Positions 25,431 to 34,221 of a stretch of DNA of 64,000 bases are shown here, piece after piece. Under the pieces are notes generated by a model. That model worked only from the letters and a program-made list of their open reading frames with translations. It was not told the origin of the DNA and did not search any database. The translations under genes and the position numbers were made by a program. Each line of letters begins with the position of its first letter. Within the stretch, counting starts at the first letter, position 1. The stretch is from assembly GCA_965248255.1 (NCBI GenBank), contig CBDFIW010000003.1, forward strand, positions 2,108,001 through 2,172,000, given 5' to 3'. The DNA comes from JAKZVK01 sp965248255. Its GTDB lineage: Bacteria; Acidobacteriota; Terriglobia; Bryobacterales; UBA6623.

Positions 25431-26252
25431 TAGTGTAGTGCACCATAAATAATGTAACTTATATTGGCTTCCCATCGTCTCTATTAACAGGAGGCATGGG
25501 ATGCGAAGAGCACAACCAGTAACTTTGAACACAGCGCAATGCAAGCAGTTGGACCGCTACGCGCGCGGCCGCCAAGTCGCCGTTCGTCTCGCCCTGCGAG
25601 CCAGGATTGTCCTGCTGGCCGCCGACGGTCTCGAGAATAAGCAGATCGCCGCACAGCTCGGTGTCTCGCGGCAGTTGGTGGCCCGCTGGCGCACGCGCTT
25701 TCTCGAAAGCAGCATCGCCGGCATTGCAAAAGACGCCCCACGGCCCGGTCGTAAACCTGCCGTCTCGAAGCAGAAAGTACAGCAGATCATCCACAAGACC
25801 ACCCGCGAGAAACCGTCCAACGCCACCCACTGGAGCCGCCGCACCATGGCCGCCGCGGCCGGCGTCAGCGCTTCCACCGTGGGACGGATTTGGCGCGCCC
25901 ATGGCCTCAAGCCCCACCGCGTCAAGACCTTCAAGCTCAGCAATGACCCGCGTTTCGCCGAGAAACTCGACGACATCGTCGGACTCTATCTCAATCCGCC
26001 TGAGCATGCTCTGGTTCTCTCGCTCGATGAGAAGTCCCAAATCCAAGCCCTCGATCGCACCCAGCCCGGCCTGCCGCTCAAAAAGGGACGCGGCCAAACG
26101 ATGACCCACGATTACAAGCGCAACGGCACGACCACCCTGTTTGCGGCGCTCAACAGCCTTGACGGCAGCGTGATCGCCGAGTGCATGCCCCGACACAGCC
26201 ACCAGGAATGGCTGCGCTTCCTGCGCTTAATTGACTCCCGCATAATATAGAG

Positions 26253-26744
26253 TCAGTCAAAACAAAGAGAAGACTGTTTCCAGAAGGCCGTGATCAAACG
26301 CGGTTTGCGGTACATGCGGCGGAGTGCCTTGCGGGCCCGCTCGTTCAGCTCGCCGTAGTCTTTCGGACAGACGTTCGGCAACTCGTGCTGCTTCCAGTAA
26401 GCCCAGATGTATTCCACCGGATTCAACTCCGGCGCATAGGGTGGCAAGTACTCGGTTGCGATGTGGCCTTCGGAGAGTTCGATGAACTCTTGCACCAGGC
26501 GGCTACGGTGCGCCGGCAGCCGATCCCAGACGATCAGCAGCGGGCGATCGATATGACGTACCAACGCCTTGAGAAAGTCGGTCACTTGCTCTTTGCCGAT
26601 CGCACCGGGATAGAGCCGGAAGTAGAAGTTACGCAGCGTCAGCCCCGCCGAGACGGAAAGCTTCTCCCAGTTGAAGTTAAACTGCAGCACCGGTGTTTGG
26701 CCACGTGGCGCCCAGGTGCGGCAGCGATGCGGCTTCTGACTCAA
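26253..26744 (-). CDS. IS630 element A copy 2, transposase ORF B
   Basis: Identical in protein to copy 1 ORF B, with intact second Asp and Glu. With its ORF A and slippery site intact, this copy is potentially active. Confidence 0.88.
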   Translation of the reverse strand: MSQKPHRCRTWAPRGQTPVLQFNFNWEKLSVSAGLTLRNFYFRLYPGAIGKEQVTDFLKALVRHIDRPLLIVWDRLPAHRSRLVQEFIELSEGHIATEYLPPYAPELNPVEYIWAYWKQHELPNVCPKDYGELNERARKALRRMYRKPRLITAFWKQSSLCFD

Positions 26745-27295
26745 TCCGCTTTCGTCGATGAAGACGAGCGTACGGCCTTCGTTTTGGGCTTTTTTTTAAT
26801 GCGCTTCCAGGTCTTGCGCTTCCAGGTGCGGATCCGCTCTTCGTTGCGCTCGCGCGCCTTTCCGGCCGGGCGTTGCGGGCTCCAGTCGAGCGCTCGCAGG
26901 ATCTTCCAGGCGTGGCCTGCGTGGTATGCGACCCCGAACTCGTCTCCGGTCAGCCGAGCCACCCGCGGACAGCTCCACAGGGGCGTTGGGAAGCCGTGGG
27001 CTTCCGGGCCTTCCAGCAGCAGCGACGTCAGGCGTTCGCGTTGTGCGGCATCGAGGAGCGGCTTGCGTCCGGCGCGCCCGGCCTGGCGGAGTCCGGCCGC
27101 ACCCTGCTCGCGGTATTGCCGCCGCCACTCACTGACGGTTTGGCGAGCGACGTTCAGCCGTCTCGCCGTCTCGGACTGATTGTGGCCTTGGTGGAGCAGC
27201 CGCATCGCTTCGAAACGGCGCTTCTCCAGCGCCTTGAAATCCCGCTTCACACCTTTGGGGTTGCCCATACATATATAGATGCTCCACACTATCAA
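26741..27295 (-). CDS. IS630 element A copy 2, transposase ORF A
   Basis: Same as copy 1 except for Thr in place of Ile in RLTGDEFG and a second-codon change in the 5' extension. Slippery T8 (plus strand) at 26790-26797; likely start ATG at 27268. Confidence 0.88.
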   Translation of the reverse strand: MIVWSIYICMGNPKGVKRDFKALEKRRFEAMRLLHQGHNQSETARRLNVARQTVSEWRRQYREQGAAGLRQAGRAGRKPLLDAAQRERLTSLLLEGPEAHGFPTPLWSCPRVARLTGDEFGVAYHAGHAWKILRALDWSPQRPAGKARERNEERIRTWKRKTWKRIKKKPKTKAVRSSSSTKAD

Positions 27296-27695
27296 AAAGT
27301 GTCATAATAATTTGCGGGATTCAATAATTGACCGCCGCACTCCCAAGGACAAACAGCTTCATCTCATCGTGGACAACTATGCCACCCACAAGCATGCCGC
27401 TGTGAAGCGTTGGCTCGATCGTCACCCGCGCTTCCACATTCATTTCACCCCGACCTCGGCGTCGTGGCTGAACATGGTCGAGCGATTCTTTCGCGATCTC
27501 ACCGTCAAGCGCCTGCGCCGCGGCGTGTTTCGCAGCGTGGACGAGCTCGTCGCCGCCATTGACGACTACATCGCCCAGCACAACGGGCATCCCACGCCCT
27601 TCATCTGGACCGCGACCGCCTCCGACATCCTCGAGAAAGTCAAGCGCGGACGTGCCGCCCTGCATAAGGTGCAATCTGCTTGACGCACTACACTA

Positions 27696-27842
27696 GTGTG
27701 TATCGAGGCTCTTCCGCAGGTCAATGAATTCATCGAGGACTACTTTGAGAAGAACGGCTACGCAAAGCTCGATCTTTGGTCGCGGATCGACTCGCACAAC
27801 TCCTACTACGCACCCCGTGATCTCATAGAAGCGAAAACACGT
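27696..27842 (+). pseudogene. 3' end of an unidentified gene cut by IS B2
   Basis: Directly after the right end of IS B2 a frame reads NEFIEDYFEKNGYAKLDLWS then RIDSHNSYYAPRDLIEAKTR and a stop. The composition and motif look like the C-terminus of a real soluble protein, but no upstream part is found on the other side of the tandem IS B copies, where tRNA-Pro lies. A deletion between the IS copies probably removed the rest. The family is not recognised with confidence. Confidence 0.45.
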
Positions 27843-28638
27843 TGATATCGGCGGTTTTCTCGACGACGACGTCACGCCTGATGGCCAAAAGTTTGTTCTG
27901 CCTGAGGCGCTTGAGGTCGAGGGCAAGGAAGAAACCGCTCTTGGAGGTGTCACAGCTTGGATTTCTCCCGCCTTCATGCTTTCCCCCAATCGGCTGAACG
28001 GCATCTTGAGACACGATCGGCCTGGTGGATCGGGCTTTTGACAATTGCTTACGCGATTACGGTTGTTCTGTGGGCAAGGGAAAAACCGTTTTGGTATGAC
28101 GAGTTGTTTACGATTTACATGTGCCGGCTGGAGAGCTTCGGGGCAATGTGGACTGCGTTGAAAGACGGCGCGGACTTAACCCCCCCGTTCTTGTACCTGG
28201 CCGTGAAATGGTCGCAGGCCGTCTTCGGAGAGAACCACGTAGGCACACGAGTTCCGATGATGATCGGGTTCTGGCTCATGAGTCTTAGCCTGTATTTGTT
28301 TCTGAGACAGCGCACCACCGCAACACTCGCGCTCGTCGGGGCGCTCTTCCCATTTGCGACCAACGCGTTCAGCTACGCGTTCGAGGCCCGTTCATACGGG
28401 ATTGTCCTCGGAGGTGCCGGGCTTGCGCTCGTGTGCTGGCAGCGGGCCGGCAACGTGAGTCGTCGCAAGCTTTGGCTAGTCGGTCTGAGCCTGAGCCTGG
28501 GACTCGCCCTACTCACTCACTGCTACGCGATTCTCCTATTGTTTCCTTTCTTTCTTGGTGAAGTGGCTCGGACCTTGACCGGCAGGCGAGTCGACTGGCC
28601 GATTTGGCTGTGCCTATTGACTCCCGCATAATATAGAG

Positions 28639-29130
28639 TCAGTCAAAACAAAGAGAAGACTGTTTCCAGAAGGCCGTGATCAAACGCGGTTTGCGGTACA
28701 TGCGGCGGAGTGCCTTGCGGGCCCGCTCGTTCAGCTCGCCGTAGTCTTTCGGACAGACGTTCGGCAACTCGTGCTGCTTCCAGTAAGCCCAGATGTATTC
28801 CACCGGATTCAACTCCGGCGCATAGGGTGGCAAGTACTCGGTTGCGATGTGGCCTTCGGAGAGTTCGATGAACTCTTGCACCAGGCGGCTACGGTGCGCC
28901 GGCAGCCGATCCCAGACGATCAGCAGCGGGCGATCGATATGACGTACCAACGCCTTGAGAAAGTCGGTCACTTGCTCTTTGCCGATCGCACCGGGATAGA
29001 GCCGGAAGTAGAAGTTACGCAGCGTCAGCCCCGCCGAGACGGAAAGCTTCTCCCAGTTGAAGTTAAACTGCAGCACCGGTGTTTGGCCACGTGGCGCCCA
29101 GGTGCGGCAGCGATGCGGCTTCTGACTCAA
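28639..29130 (-). CDS. IS630 element A copy 3, transposase ORF B
   Basis: DDE part, same protein as copy 1; ATGA overlap with ORF A retained. Confidence 0.88.
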   Translation of the reverse strand: MSQKPHRCRTWAPRGQTPVLQFNFNWEKLSVSAGLTLRNFYFRLYPGAIGKEQVTDFLKALVRHIDRPLLIVWDRLPAHRSRLVQEFIELSEGHIATEYLPPYAPELNPVEYIWAYWKQHELPNVCPKDYGELNERARKALRRMYRKPRLITAFWKQSSLCFD

Positions 29131-29681
29131 TCCGCTTTCGTCGATGAAGACGAGCGTACGGCCTTCGTTTTGGGCTTTTTTTTAATGCGCTTCCAGGTCT
29201 TGCGCTTCCAGGTGCGGATCCGCTCTTCGTTGCGCTCGCGCGCCTTTCCGGCCGGGCGTTGCGGGCTCCAGTCGAGCGCTCGCAGGATCTTCCAGGCGTG
29301 GCCTGCGTGGTATGCGACCCCGAACTCGTCTCCGGTCAGCCGAGCCACCCGCGGACAGCTCCACAGGGGCGTTGGGAAGCCGTGGGCTTCCGGGCCTTCC
29401 AGCAGCAGCGACGTCAGGCGTTCGCGTTGTGCGGCATCGAGGAGCGGCTTGCGTCCGGCGCGCCCGGCCTGGCGGAGTCCGGCCGCACCCTGCTCGCGGT
29501 ATTGCCGCCGCCACTCACTGACGGTTTGGCGAGCGACGTTCAGCCGTCTCGCCGTCTCGGACTGATTGTGGCCTTGGTGGAGCAGCCGCATCGCTTCGAA
29601 ACGGCGCTTCTCCAGCGCCTTGAAATCCCGCTTCACACCTTTGGGGTTGCCCATACATATATAGATGCTCCACACTATCAA
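29127..29681 (-). CDS. IS630 element A copy 3, transposase ORF A
   Basis: Protein as in copy A2. Slippery T8 (plus strand) at 29176-29183; likely start ATG at 29654. Confidence 0.88.
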   Translation of the reverse strand: MIVWSIYICMGNPKGVKRDFKALEKRRFEAMRLLHQGHNQSETARRLNVARQTVSEWRRQYREQGAAGLRQAGRAGRKPLLDAAQRERLTSLLLEGPEAHGFPTPLWSCPRVARLTGDEFGVAYHAGHAWKILRALDWSPQRPAGKARERNEERIRTWKRKTWKRIKKKPKTKAVRSSSSTKAD

Positions 29682-29957
29682 AAAGTGTCATAATAATTTG
29701 CGGGATTCAATAGGCCTGGCCAGCCTGCCGATTGCGTTGTACCCAACGCTGTTAGCTGTGGCTCGACCTCAGATCGACTTATTGACTCCCGCATAATATA
29801 GAGTCAGTCAAAACAAAGAGAAGACTGCTTCCAGAAGGCCGTGATCAAACGCGGTTTGCGGTACATGCGGCGGAGTGCCTTGCGGGCCCGCTCGTTCAGC
29901 TCGCCGTAGTCTTTCGGACAGACGTTCGGCAACTCGTGCTGCTTCCAGTAAGCCCAG

Positions 29958-30458
29958 ATGTATTCCACCGGATTCAAGCGCCGTTTCGAAGCGATGCGGC
30001 TGCTCCACCAAGGCCACAATCAGTCCGAGACGGCGAGACGGCTGAACGTCGCTCGCCAAACCGTCAGTGAGTGGCGGCGGCAATACCGCGAGCAGGGTGC
30101 GGCCGGACTCCGCCAGGCCGGGCGCGCCGGACGCAAGCCGCTCCTCGATGCCGCACAACGCGAACGCCTGACGTCGCTGCTGCTGGAAGGCCCGGAAGCC
30201 CACGGCTTCCCAACGCCCCTGTGGAGCTGTCCGCGGGTGGCTCGGCTGATCGGAGACGAGTTCGGGGTCGCATACCACGCAGGCCACGCCTGGAAGATCC
30301 TGCGAGCGCTCGACTGGAGCCCGCAACGCCCGGCCGGAAAGGCGCGCGAGCGCAACGAAGAGCGGATCCGCACCTGGAAGCGCAAGACCTGGAAGCGCAT
30401 TAAAAAAAAGCCCAAAACGAAGGCCGTACGCTCGTCTTCATCGACGAAAGCGGATTGA
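29958..30458 (+). CDS. IS630 element A copy 4, chimeric ORF A
   Basis: The fold-back junction creates a new start: MYSTGFKRRFEAMRLL, where MYSTGF comes from the antisense of the other arm and KRRFEAMRLL rejoins the normal frame. The first 20 or so residues of the native protein (MGNPKGVKRDFKALE) are replaced. The helix-turn-helix and the A8-G slippery site (30402-30410) are intact. Whether this ATG is translated is unknown, since there is no clear ribosome site. Confidence 0.6.
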   Translation: MYSTGFKRRFEAMRLLHQGHNQSETARRLNVARQTVSEWRRQYREQGAAGLRQAGRAGRKPLLDAAQRERLTSLLLEGPEAHGFPTPLWSCPRVARLIGDEFGVAYHAGHAWKILRALDWSPQRPAGKARERNEERIRTWKRKTWKRIKKKPKTKAVRSSSSTKAD

Positions 30459-30946
30459 GTCAGAAGCCGCATCGCTGCCGCACCTGGGCGCCACGTGGCC
30501 AAACACCGGTGCTGCAGTTTAACTTCAACTGGGAGAAGCTTTCCGTCTCGGCGGGGCTGACGCTGCGTAACTTCTACTTCCGGCTCTATCCCGGTGCGAT
30601 CGGCAAAGAGCAAGTGACCGACTTTCTCAAGGCGTTGGTACGTCATATCGATCGCCCGCTGCTGATCGTCTGGGATCGGCTGCCGGCGCACCGTAGCCGC
30701 CTGGTGCAAGAGTTCATCGAACTCTCCGAAGGCCACATCGCAACCGAGTACTTGCCACCCTATGCGCCGGAGTTGAATCCGGTGGAATACATCTGGGCTT
30801 ACTGGAAGCAGCACGAGTTGCCGAACGTCTGTCCGAAAGACTACGGCGAGCTGAACGAGCGGGCCCGCAAGGCACTCCGCCGCATGTACCGCAAACCGCG
30901 TTTGATCACGGCCTTCTGGAAACAGTCTTCTCTTTGTTTTGACTGA
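30455..30946 (+). CDS. IS630 element A copy 4, transposase ORF B
   Basis: Full DDE portion identical in protein to the other copies, in plus orientation here. Its last 170 bases also form the right inverted arm of the chimera. Confidence 0.88.
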   Translation: MSQKPHRCRTWAPRGQTPVLQFNFNWEKLSVSAGLTLRNFYFRLYPGAIGKEQVTDFLKALVRHIDRPLLIVWDRLPAHRSRLVQEFIELSEGHIATEYLPPYAPELNPVEYIWAYWKQHELPNVCPKDYGELNERARKALRRMYRKPRLITAFWKQSSLCFD

Positions 30947-31099
30947 CTCTATATTATGCGGGAGTCAATAGAGAGAAACCTGGCCGTTGTCAAAAGCGTT
31001 GTTCGTAGGCCGGTCACGCCTACGGCCAACGGACAGATACTTTCTCGCATGCCCGCCCGCGGGGAACTGTTACGAGTGGCCTTTGATCGGGGCCAGCCT

Positions 31100-32760
31100 A
31101 TCGCCATCAACCATTTCACCCGCATTTCCAATTTGATTCAAACCTCTCGACCTTCCGGCGGCCTTGAGCGTCTTTATTCATAGGGGCTAGAGCCCGATGA
31201 GGACGCCATGGAGGCCAACACCCAATGGGTGAAAAACAAAACAAGCCGTTCCAGCTAAGCTTCAACGGTTTGTTGAAAGTCGATTTCCAAGGATCGCGTG
31301 TCACTTCCGACGGCGGGCTGATCCTGGTTCGGGAGTTGGACGAACGGCTCGGGCTCGGGAAGCTGATCGAGGAGCATCTCAGCGACTCGCGACAAGGCTT
31401 GAACAAGAAGTTCCCGCTGGCCGATCTGCTGCGGCAGTCGGTTTACAGCCGACTCGCCGGCTACGAGGACCTCAATGACGCCGTTCGAGTATCCGCCGAT
31501 CCGACCTTTCGCTTGATCGGCTCGCAGAAGAACTGGGATCGCGGCGGGGCGCTCACCTCGCGGCTACAGAGCTTCGAGACAGGGCTGCTCGCGAGTGAGG
31601 AGAATCTGCTGGGATTGATGGCGGTGAACCGCGAGTTGGTCGCGCAAGCCGAGACGACGGACGACTGCGAGCGCGTCGTTCTCGACATGGACTCCACCGA
31701 GAGCCCCGTCCATGGCCAACAAGAAGGCAGCGCCTATAACGGCCATTTCGAGTCCATCTGCTACCACCCACTGTTGCTGTTCAACCAGCACGGCGATTGT
31801 CTGGCCGCCAAGCTGCGTCCCGGCAATGTGCACAGCGCTGACGACTGGGACGAGTTGCTGCTGCCGGAGATCGAGCGCCAACAGGCTGCGGGCAAACAGG
31901 TCACCTTCCGCGGCGATGCGGCCTTTGCTAAGCCGGAGATTTATGAGTCTTCGGAGAAACGCGGAGTGCAGTACGCCATTCGCATTCCGGCCAACAAGAG
32001 CCTGGAATTGGAGATCGAAGACATCTTGTTTCGCCCGCCGGGAAGGCCCTCCCGGAAGCCCTTGGTGCGCTACAAGAGTTTTCGCTATCAGGCGGAGAGT
32101 TGGTCGCAGGCGAGGCGGATCGTCGCCCAGGTCGAACATCACCAGGGCGAGCTGTTCCCGCGGGTCGGATTCATCGTGACGAGCCTGCGCTTGCCAAGCC
32201 GCTCGGTGGTGCGCTTCTACAACAAGCGCGGCACGGCCGAGCAGTGGATCAAGGAAGGCAAACAGGCCACGCACTGGACGCGGCTGTCGTGCCATCGCTT
32301 CCGGGCCAACGAAGTGCGACTGCAACTCAGCGTGCTGGCCTATAACCTGGGCAACTTGTGGCGGCGGCTGGGGCTGCCGCACAGGATCAAGAGCTGGTCG
32401 CTGACGAGCTTGCAGCAGCGGCTAATGAAGACCGGCGGCCGTCTGGTCAAACATGCCCGCTACTACTGGTTGCTGTTGGCCCAGGGACATCTGAACCGGC
32501 GGCTGTTCGGTGACATGCTGAGCAGGATCTGGGCGCTGCCTGTGCCCGGAGGGTAACGCGGCGAGCGCGGGGCAGCCGGAGCGGGGAGTTGCCGAGAGGC
32601 AAGGTCGGAGCGGTGTCGGCAGAGTGGCCGCTGGCGTTGCCGGAACGCCTTGACCGGACCCGATCTGAAGGCGGACCGGCGAAGAAAGCAGGATCGAACG
32701 TGAAAGCAGTGCGAAAACGTTGCACCGCAGCCGTGGCTCGCCTATGCTGTCAGTACCGGG
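31100..32760 (+). mobile_element. IS1380-family insertion sequence (ends approximate)
   Basis: A complete IS1380-type transposase gene lies between the piece of the GT39-like gene after A4 and that gene's resuming C-terminus at about 32770. Terminal inverted repeats and target duplication could not be identified by eye, so both limits are estimates. Confidence 0.6.
31225..32556 (+). CDS. IS1380-family transposase
   Basis: 443 residues, full length. The N-terminus PFQLSFNGLLKVDFQGSRVT, SDGGLILVRELDERLGLGKL is typical of the family. DDE residues lie in VVLDMDSTESPVHGQQEG, TFRGDAAFAKPEIYE and FYNKRGTAEQWIKEGKQATH. The C-terminal NEVRLQLSVLAYNLGNLWRR is also characteristic. A GGAGG lies about 10 bases before the ATG. 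No lesion is seen, so it may be active. Confidence 0.93.
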   Translation: MGEKQNKPFQLSFNGLLKVDFQGSRVTSDGGLILVRELDERLGLGKLIEEHLSDSRQGLNKKFPLADLLRQSVYSRLAGYEDLNDAVRVSADPTFRLIGSQKNWDRGGALTSRLQSFETGLLASEENLLGLMAVNRELVAQAETTDDCERVVLDMDSTESPVHGQQEGSAYNGHFESICYHPLLLFNQHGDCLAAKLRPGNVHSADDWDELLLPEIERQQAAGKQVTFRGDAAFAKPEIYESSEKRGVQYAIRIPANKSLELEIEDILFRPPGRPSRKPLVRYKSFRYQAESWSQARRIVAQVEHHQGELFPRVGFIVTSLRLPSRSVVRFYNKRGTAEQWIKEGKQATHWTRLSCHRFRANEVRLQLSVLAYNLGNLWRRLGLPHRIKSWSLTSLQQRLMKTGGRLVKHARYYWLLLAQGHLNRRLFGDMLSRIWALPVPGG

Positions 32761-33298
32761 ATGGCCAAAACGGTAATCCTGGTTTCATGCCGTTCCTCGA
32801 ATTCGACTATTACGCATCGTCGAAGTTGTCTTCCTCATTGTTTTATTTGACCAACCCTGAAGCGGCAGCCGCATACACCGGTCAGTCGATGTTTGATACC
32901 TACGCCGATGGGGCGACCACATGGTTTCCGATTCGTGACCGGATCGAGAAGTACAGTGAGTTCGTTGCATCTCACAAGCGGTTTCTTGTGTACGACAGCT
33001 CGTGGGGTACGGACTGGCTTGTGGCAAAGCTGCTTGACGACGGCGCCAGGCTGGAGCTCATTGAGGATTCCGGTGCGCTGGTGCTGTACCAGGCCGTTTT
33101 CGAAGAGCGTCCAAGCACGGAAGCGAATGATCCTCCCTCCGCGAAGTGACCTCTGAGAGCATCGTGTATTGCAGGGCGCCATGCTATTCTACTCGGCGAA
33201 TCGGGCGAGCCGTCGCTAAGACCCTGCGCCGTGGCTCGGTTCACCGTGGGAGTTGCCGCCAAGCCCGACTTCGCGCTGTTGAAATGAACGGAGGAACG

Positions 33299-34153
33299 AT
33301 GACGGCACTGGAACCCTTGCAGGTGGGAGTCATGTTCTGGACGGGCGGTGTGCTGGGGATGGACGCGAGCCCCGACGAGATCGCCGCAATGGTCAAGAGC
33401 TTGGGCGTGAGCTGCGGCCAGATCGGCATTCATGGCGAGGCCGACCTCGGCGCCGCCAGCCAGGCGGCCTGGAAAGAGGCGCTCGCCGCGCACGAGCTAG
33501 CGGTCGTCACCGCCTTCCCGGCCTTCATCGGTGAGAGCTATGCCGACATCCCGACGGTCGAAAGGACCGTCGGCTACATTCCGGCCGCGACGCGAGAAGA
33601 GCGAGAGCAACGGACCCACGAAGCCAGCGACTTCGCCCACGCGCTTGGGATCCCGGGGGTGGCTACACACGTTGGCTTCGTGCCGGAAGATCATGGCGAT
33701 CCCGACTATGTCGACGTACGGGATATGGTTCGCCGCGTCTGCGACCACTGTGAGGGCAACGGGCAGACGTTTGCACTAGAGACCGGGCAGGAGCCGGCCG
33801 AGACGCTCAAGGCATTCATTCTTGATGTGGACCGCCCAAACCTCGGCGTGAATTTCGACCCGGCCAACATGATTCTTTATGGCTCGGGCGAGCCGTTCGA
33901 AGCCCTTGAGGTGGTGAGCCCGTGGCTGACAACAGTGCACTGCAAGGATGCCAAGTGGCCCACGACCAAGGGTGAGTGGGGCACGGAAACTCCCTTGGGG
34001 GAGGGCGACGTCGACATGGACCGCTATGTAGCCAAACTCAAAGAAGCTGGTTATACAGCGCCGCTGACGATCGAACGTGAAATTACGGGCGAGGCGCAAC
34101 GTGCTGACCTTACGTCAGCCATCGCCTTGCTTGAGGGGCTGCGGAAGAGCTGA
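33299..34153 (+). CDS. Sugar phosphate isomerase/epimerase (xylose-isomerase-like TIM barrel)
   Basis: 284 residues from ATG 33299, with GGAGG 4 bases upstream. AP-endonuclease-2/xylose isomerase-like barrel: VGVMFWTGGVLGMDASPDE, GIPGVATHVGFVPEDHGDPD, GQTFALETGQEPAETL (metal-ligand Glu), NLGVNFDPANMILYGSG (Asp), TTVHCKDAKWP (His), APLTIEREITG (Glu). The ligand set of a metal-dependent isomerase or epimerase is complete; the substrate is not predictable. First intact chromosomal gene after the IS cluster; 68 bases upstream of an exported methyltransferase gene on the same strand. Confidence 0.85.
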   Translation: MTALEPLQVGVMFWTGGVLGMDASPDEIAAMVKSLGVSCGQIGIHGEADLGAASQAAWKEALAAHELAVVTAFPAFIGESYADIPTVERTVGYIPAATREEREQRTHEASDFAHALGIPGVATHVGFVPEDHGDPDYVDVRDMVRRVCDHCEGNGQTFALETGQEPAETLKAFILDVDRPNLGVNFDPANMILYGSGEPFEALEVVSPWLTTVHCKDAKWPTTKGEWGTETPLGEGDVDMDRYVAKLKEAGYTAPLTIEREITGEAQRADLTSAIALLEGLRKS

Positions 34154-34221
34154 GCCTCTTGGCTAACCGGGTTGGCGCACCGGGTCACCCGTCTAGTCCG
34201 CGGTCTCCCCTCTACTTGTGC

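Larger units (their letters stand above)
26231..27324 (-). mobile_element. IS630-family element A, copy 2
   Basis: 1094 bp, inserted in IS B2. Comparison with intact B1 shows a three-base duplication (TAA, 26228-26230 and 27325-27327) rather than the plain TA seen at A1 and A3. Its sequence matches A3 at the two positions where A1 differs (CCGGTCAGCC and CACTATCAAA). Confidence 0.9.
25501..27683 (+). pseudogene. IS630 element B copy 2 transposase, interrupted by IS A2
   Basis: The N-terminal 243 codons (25501 to about 26230) are intact: helix-turn-helix LENKQIAAQLGVSRQLVARW, second HTH AAAAGVSASTVGRIWRAHG, and first catalytic Asp LSLDEKSQ. The remainder resumes at about 27327 with RRTPKDKQLHLIVDNYATHK and continues through WLNMVERFF to 27683. 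Without the insertion this would be a complete transposase of about 360 residues. The frame reads a few codons into A2 and stops. Confidence 0.88.
25433..27693 (+). mobile_element. IS630-family element B, copy 2, split by IS A2
   Basis: Left part 25433-26230 and right part 27325-27693, separated by element A copy 2. Left end GTGTAGTGCACC, right end TGACGCACTACAC, with flanking TA on both sides. Removing A2 and three duplicated bases gives 1164 bp, the expected intact length. Confidence 0.9.
28617..29710 (-). mobile_element. IS630-family element A, copy 3
   Basis: 1094 bp with a clean TA duplication (28615-28616, 29711-29712) inside the GT39-like gene. At the two diagnostic positions it matches copy A2, so A2 and A3 look like each other's closest relatives. 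Confidence 0.9.
29782..30968. mobile_element. IS630-family element A, copy 4: fold-back chimera
   Basis: 1187 bp flanked by TA on both sides. Bases 29782-29977 are the transposase-3'-end of element A in minus orientation. From 29978 the sequence switches to element A in plus orientation and runs to the same end at 30968. Both termini are therefore the same IS end (TTGACTCCCGC), forming about 196-bp inverted arms with one visible mismatch (GACTGCTTCC versus GACTGTTTCC). The other IS end and about 100 bp of the 5' region are missing. The junction shares only AA between the two partners. It carries the A1-type GATCAG variant. Confidence 0.9.
27957..33149 (+). pseudogene. GT39-like membrane glycosyltransferase, split by three IS elements
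   Basis: Start TTG 27957 with GGAGG 7 bases upstream. The first piece (to 28616) has a first membrane helix (WWIGLLTIAYAITVVLW) and the EKPFWYDELFTIYM motif, whose Asp-Glu pair is the hallmark of GT39/ArnT-type polyprenyl-phosphate-sugar transferases. Several more membrane helices follow (ALVGALFPFATNAFSYAFEA). After IS A3 it resumes (29711-29781) with LGLASLPIALYPTLLAVARP, then A4, then IS1380. The periplasmic C-terminus appears at about 32770-33149: FLEFDYYASSKLSSSLFYL, SHKRFLVYDSSWGTDWLVAK, stop at 33149. All pieces keep the plus orientation and gene order. Once an integral membrane transferase, now dead. Confidence 0.8.

Noticed and set aside
27957..28631. Treating the 224-codon frame as a complete membrane protein
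   Set aside because: Its stop codon is provided by IS A3 and the homologous continuation reappears after the insertions, so it is only the first piece of a split gene.
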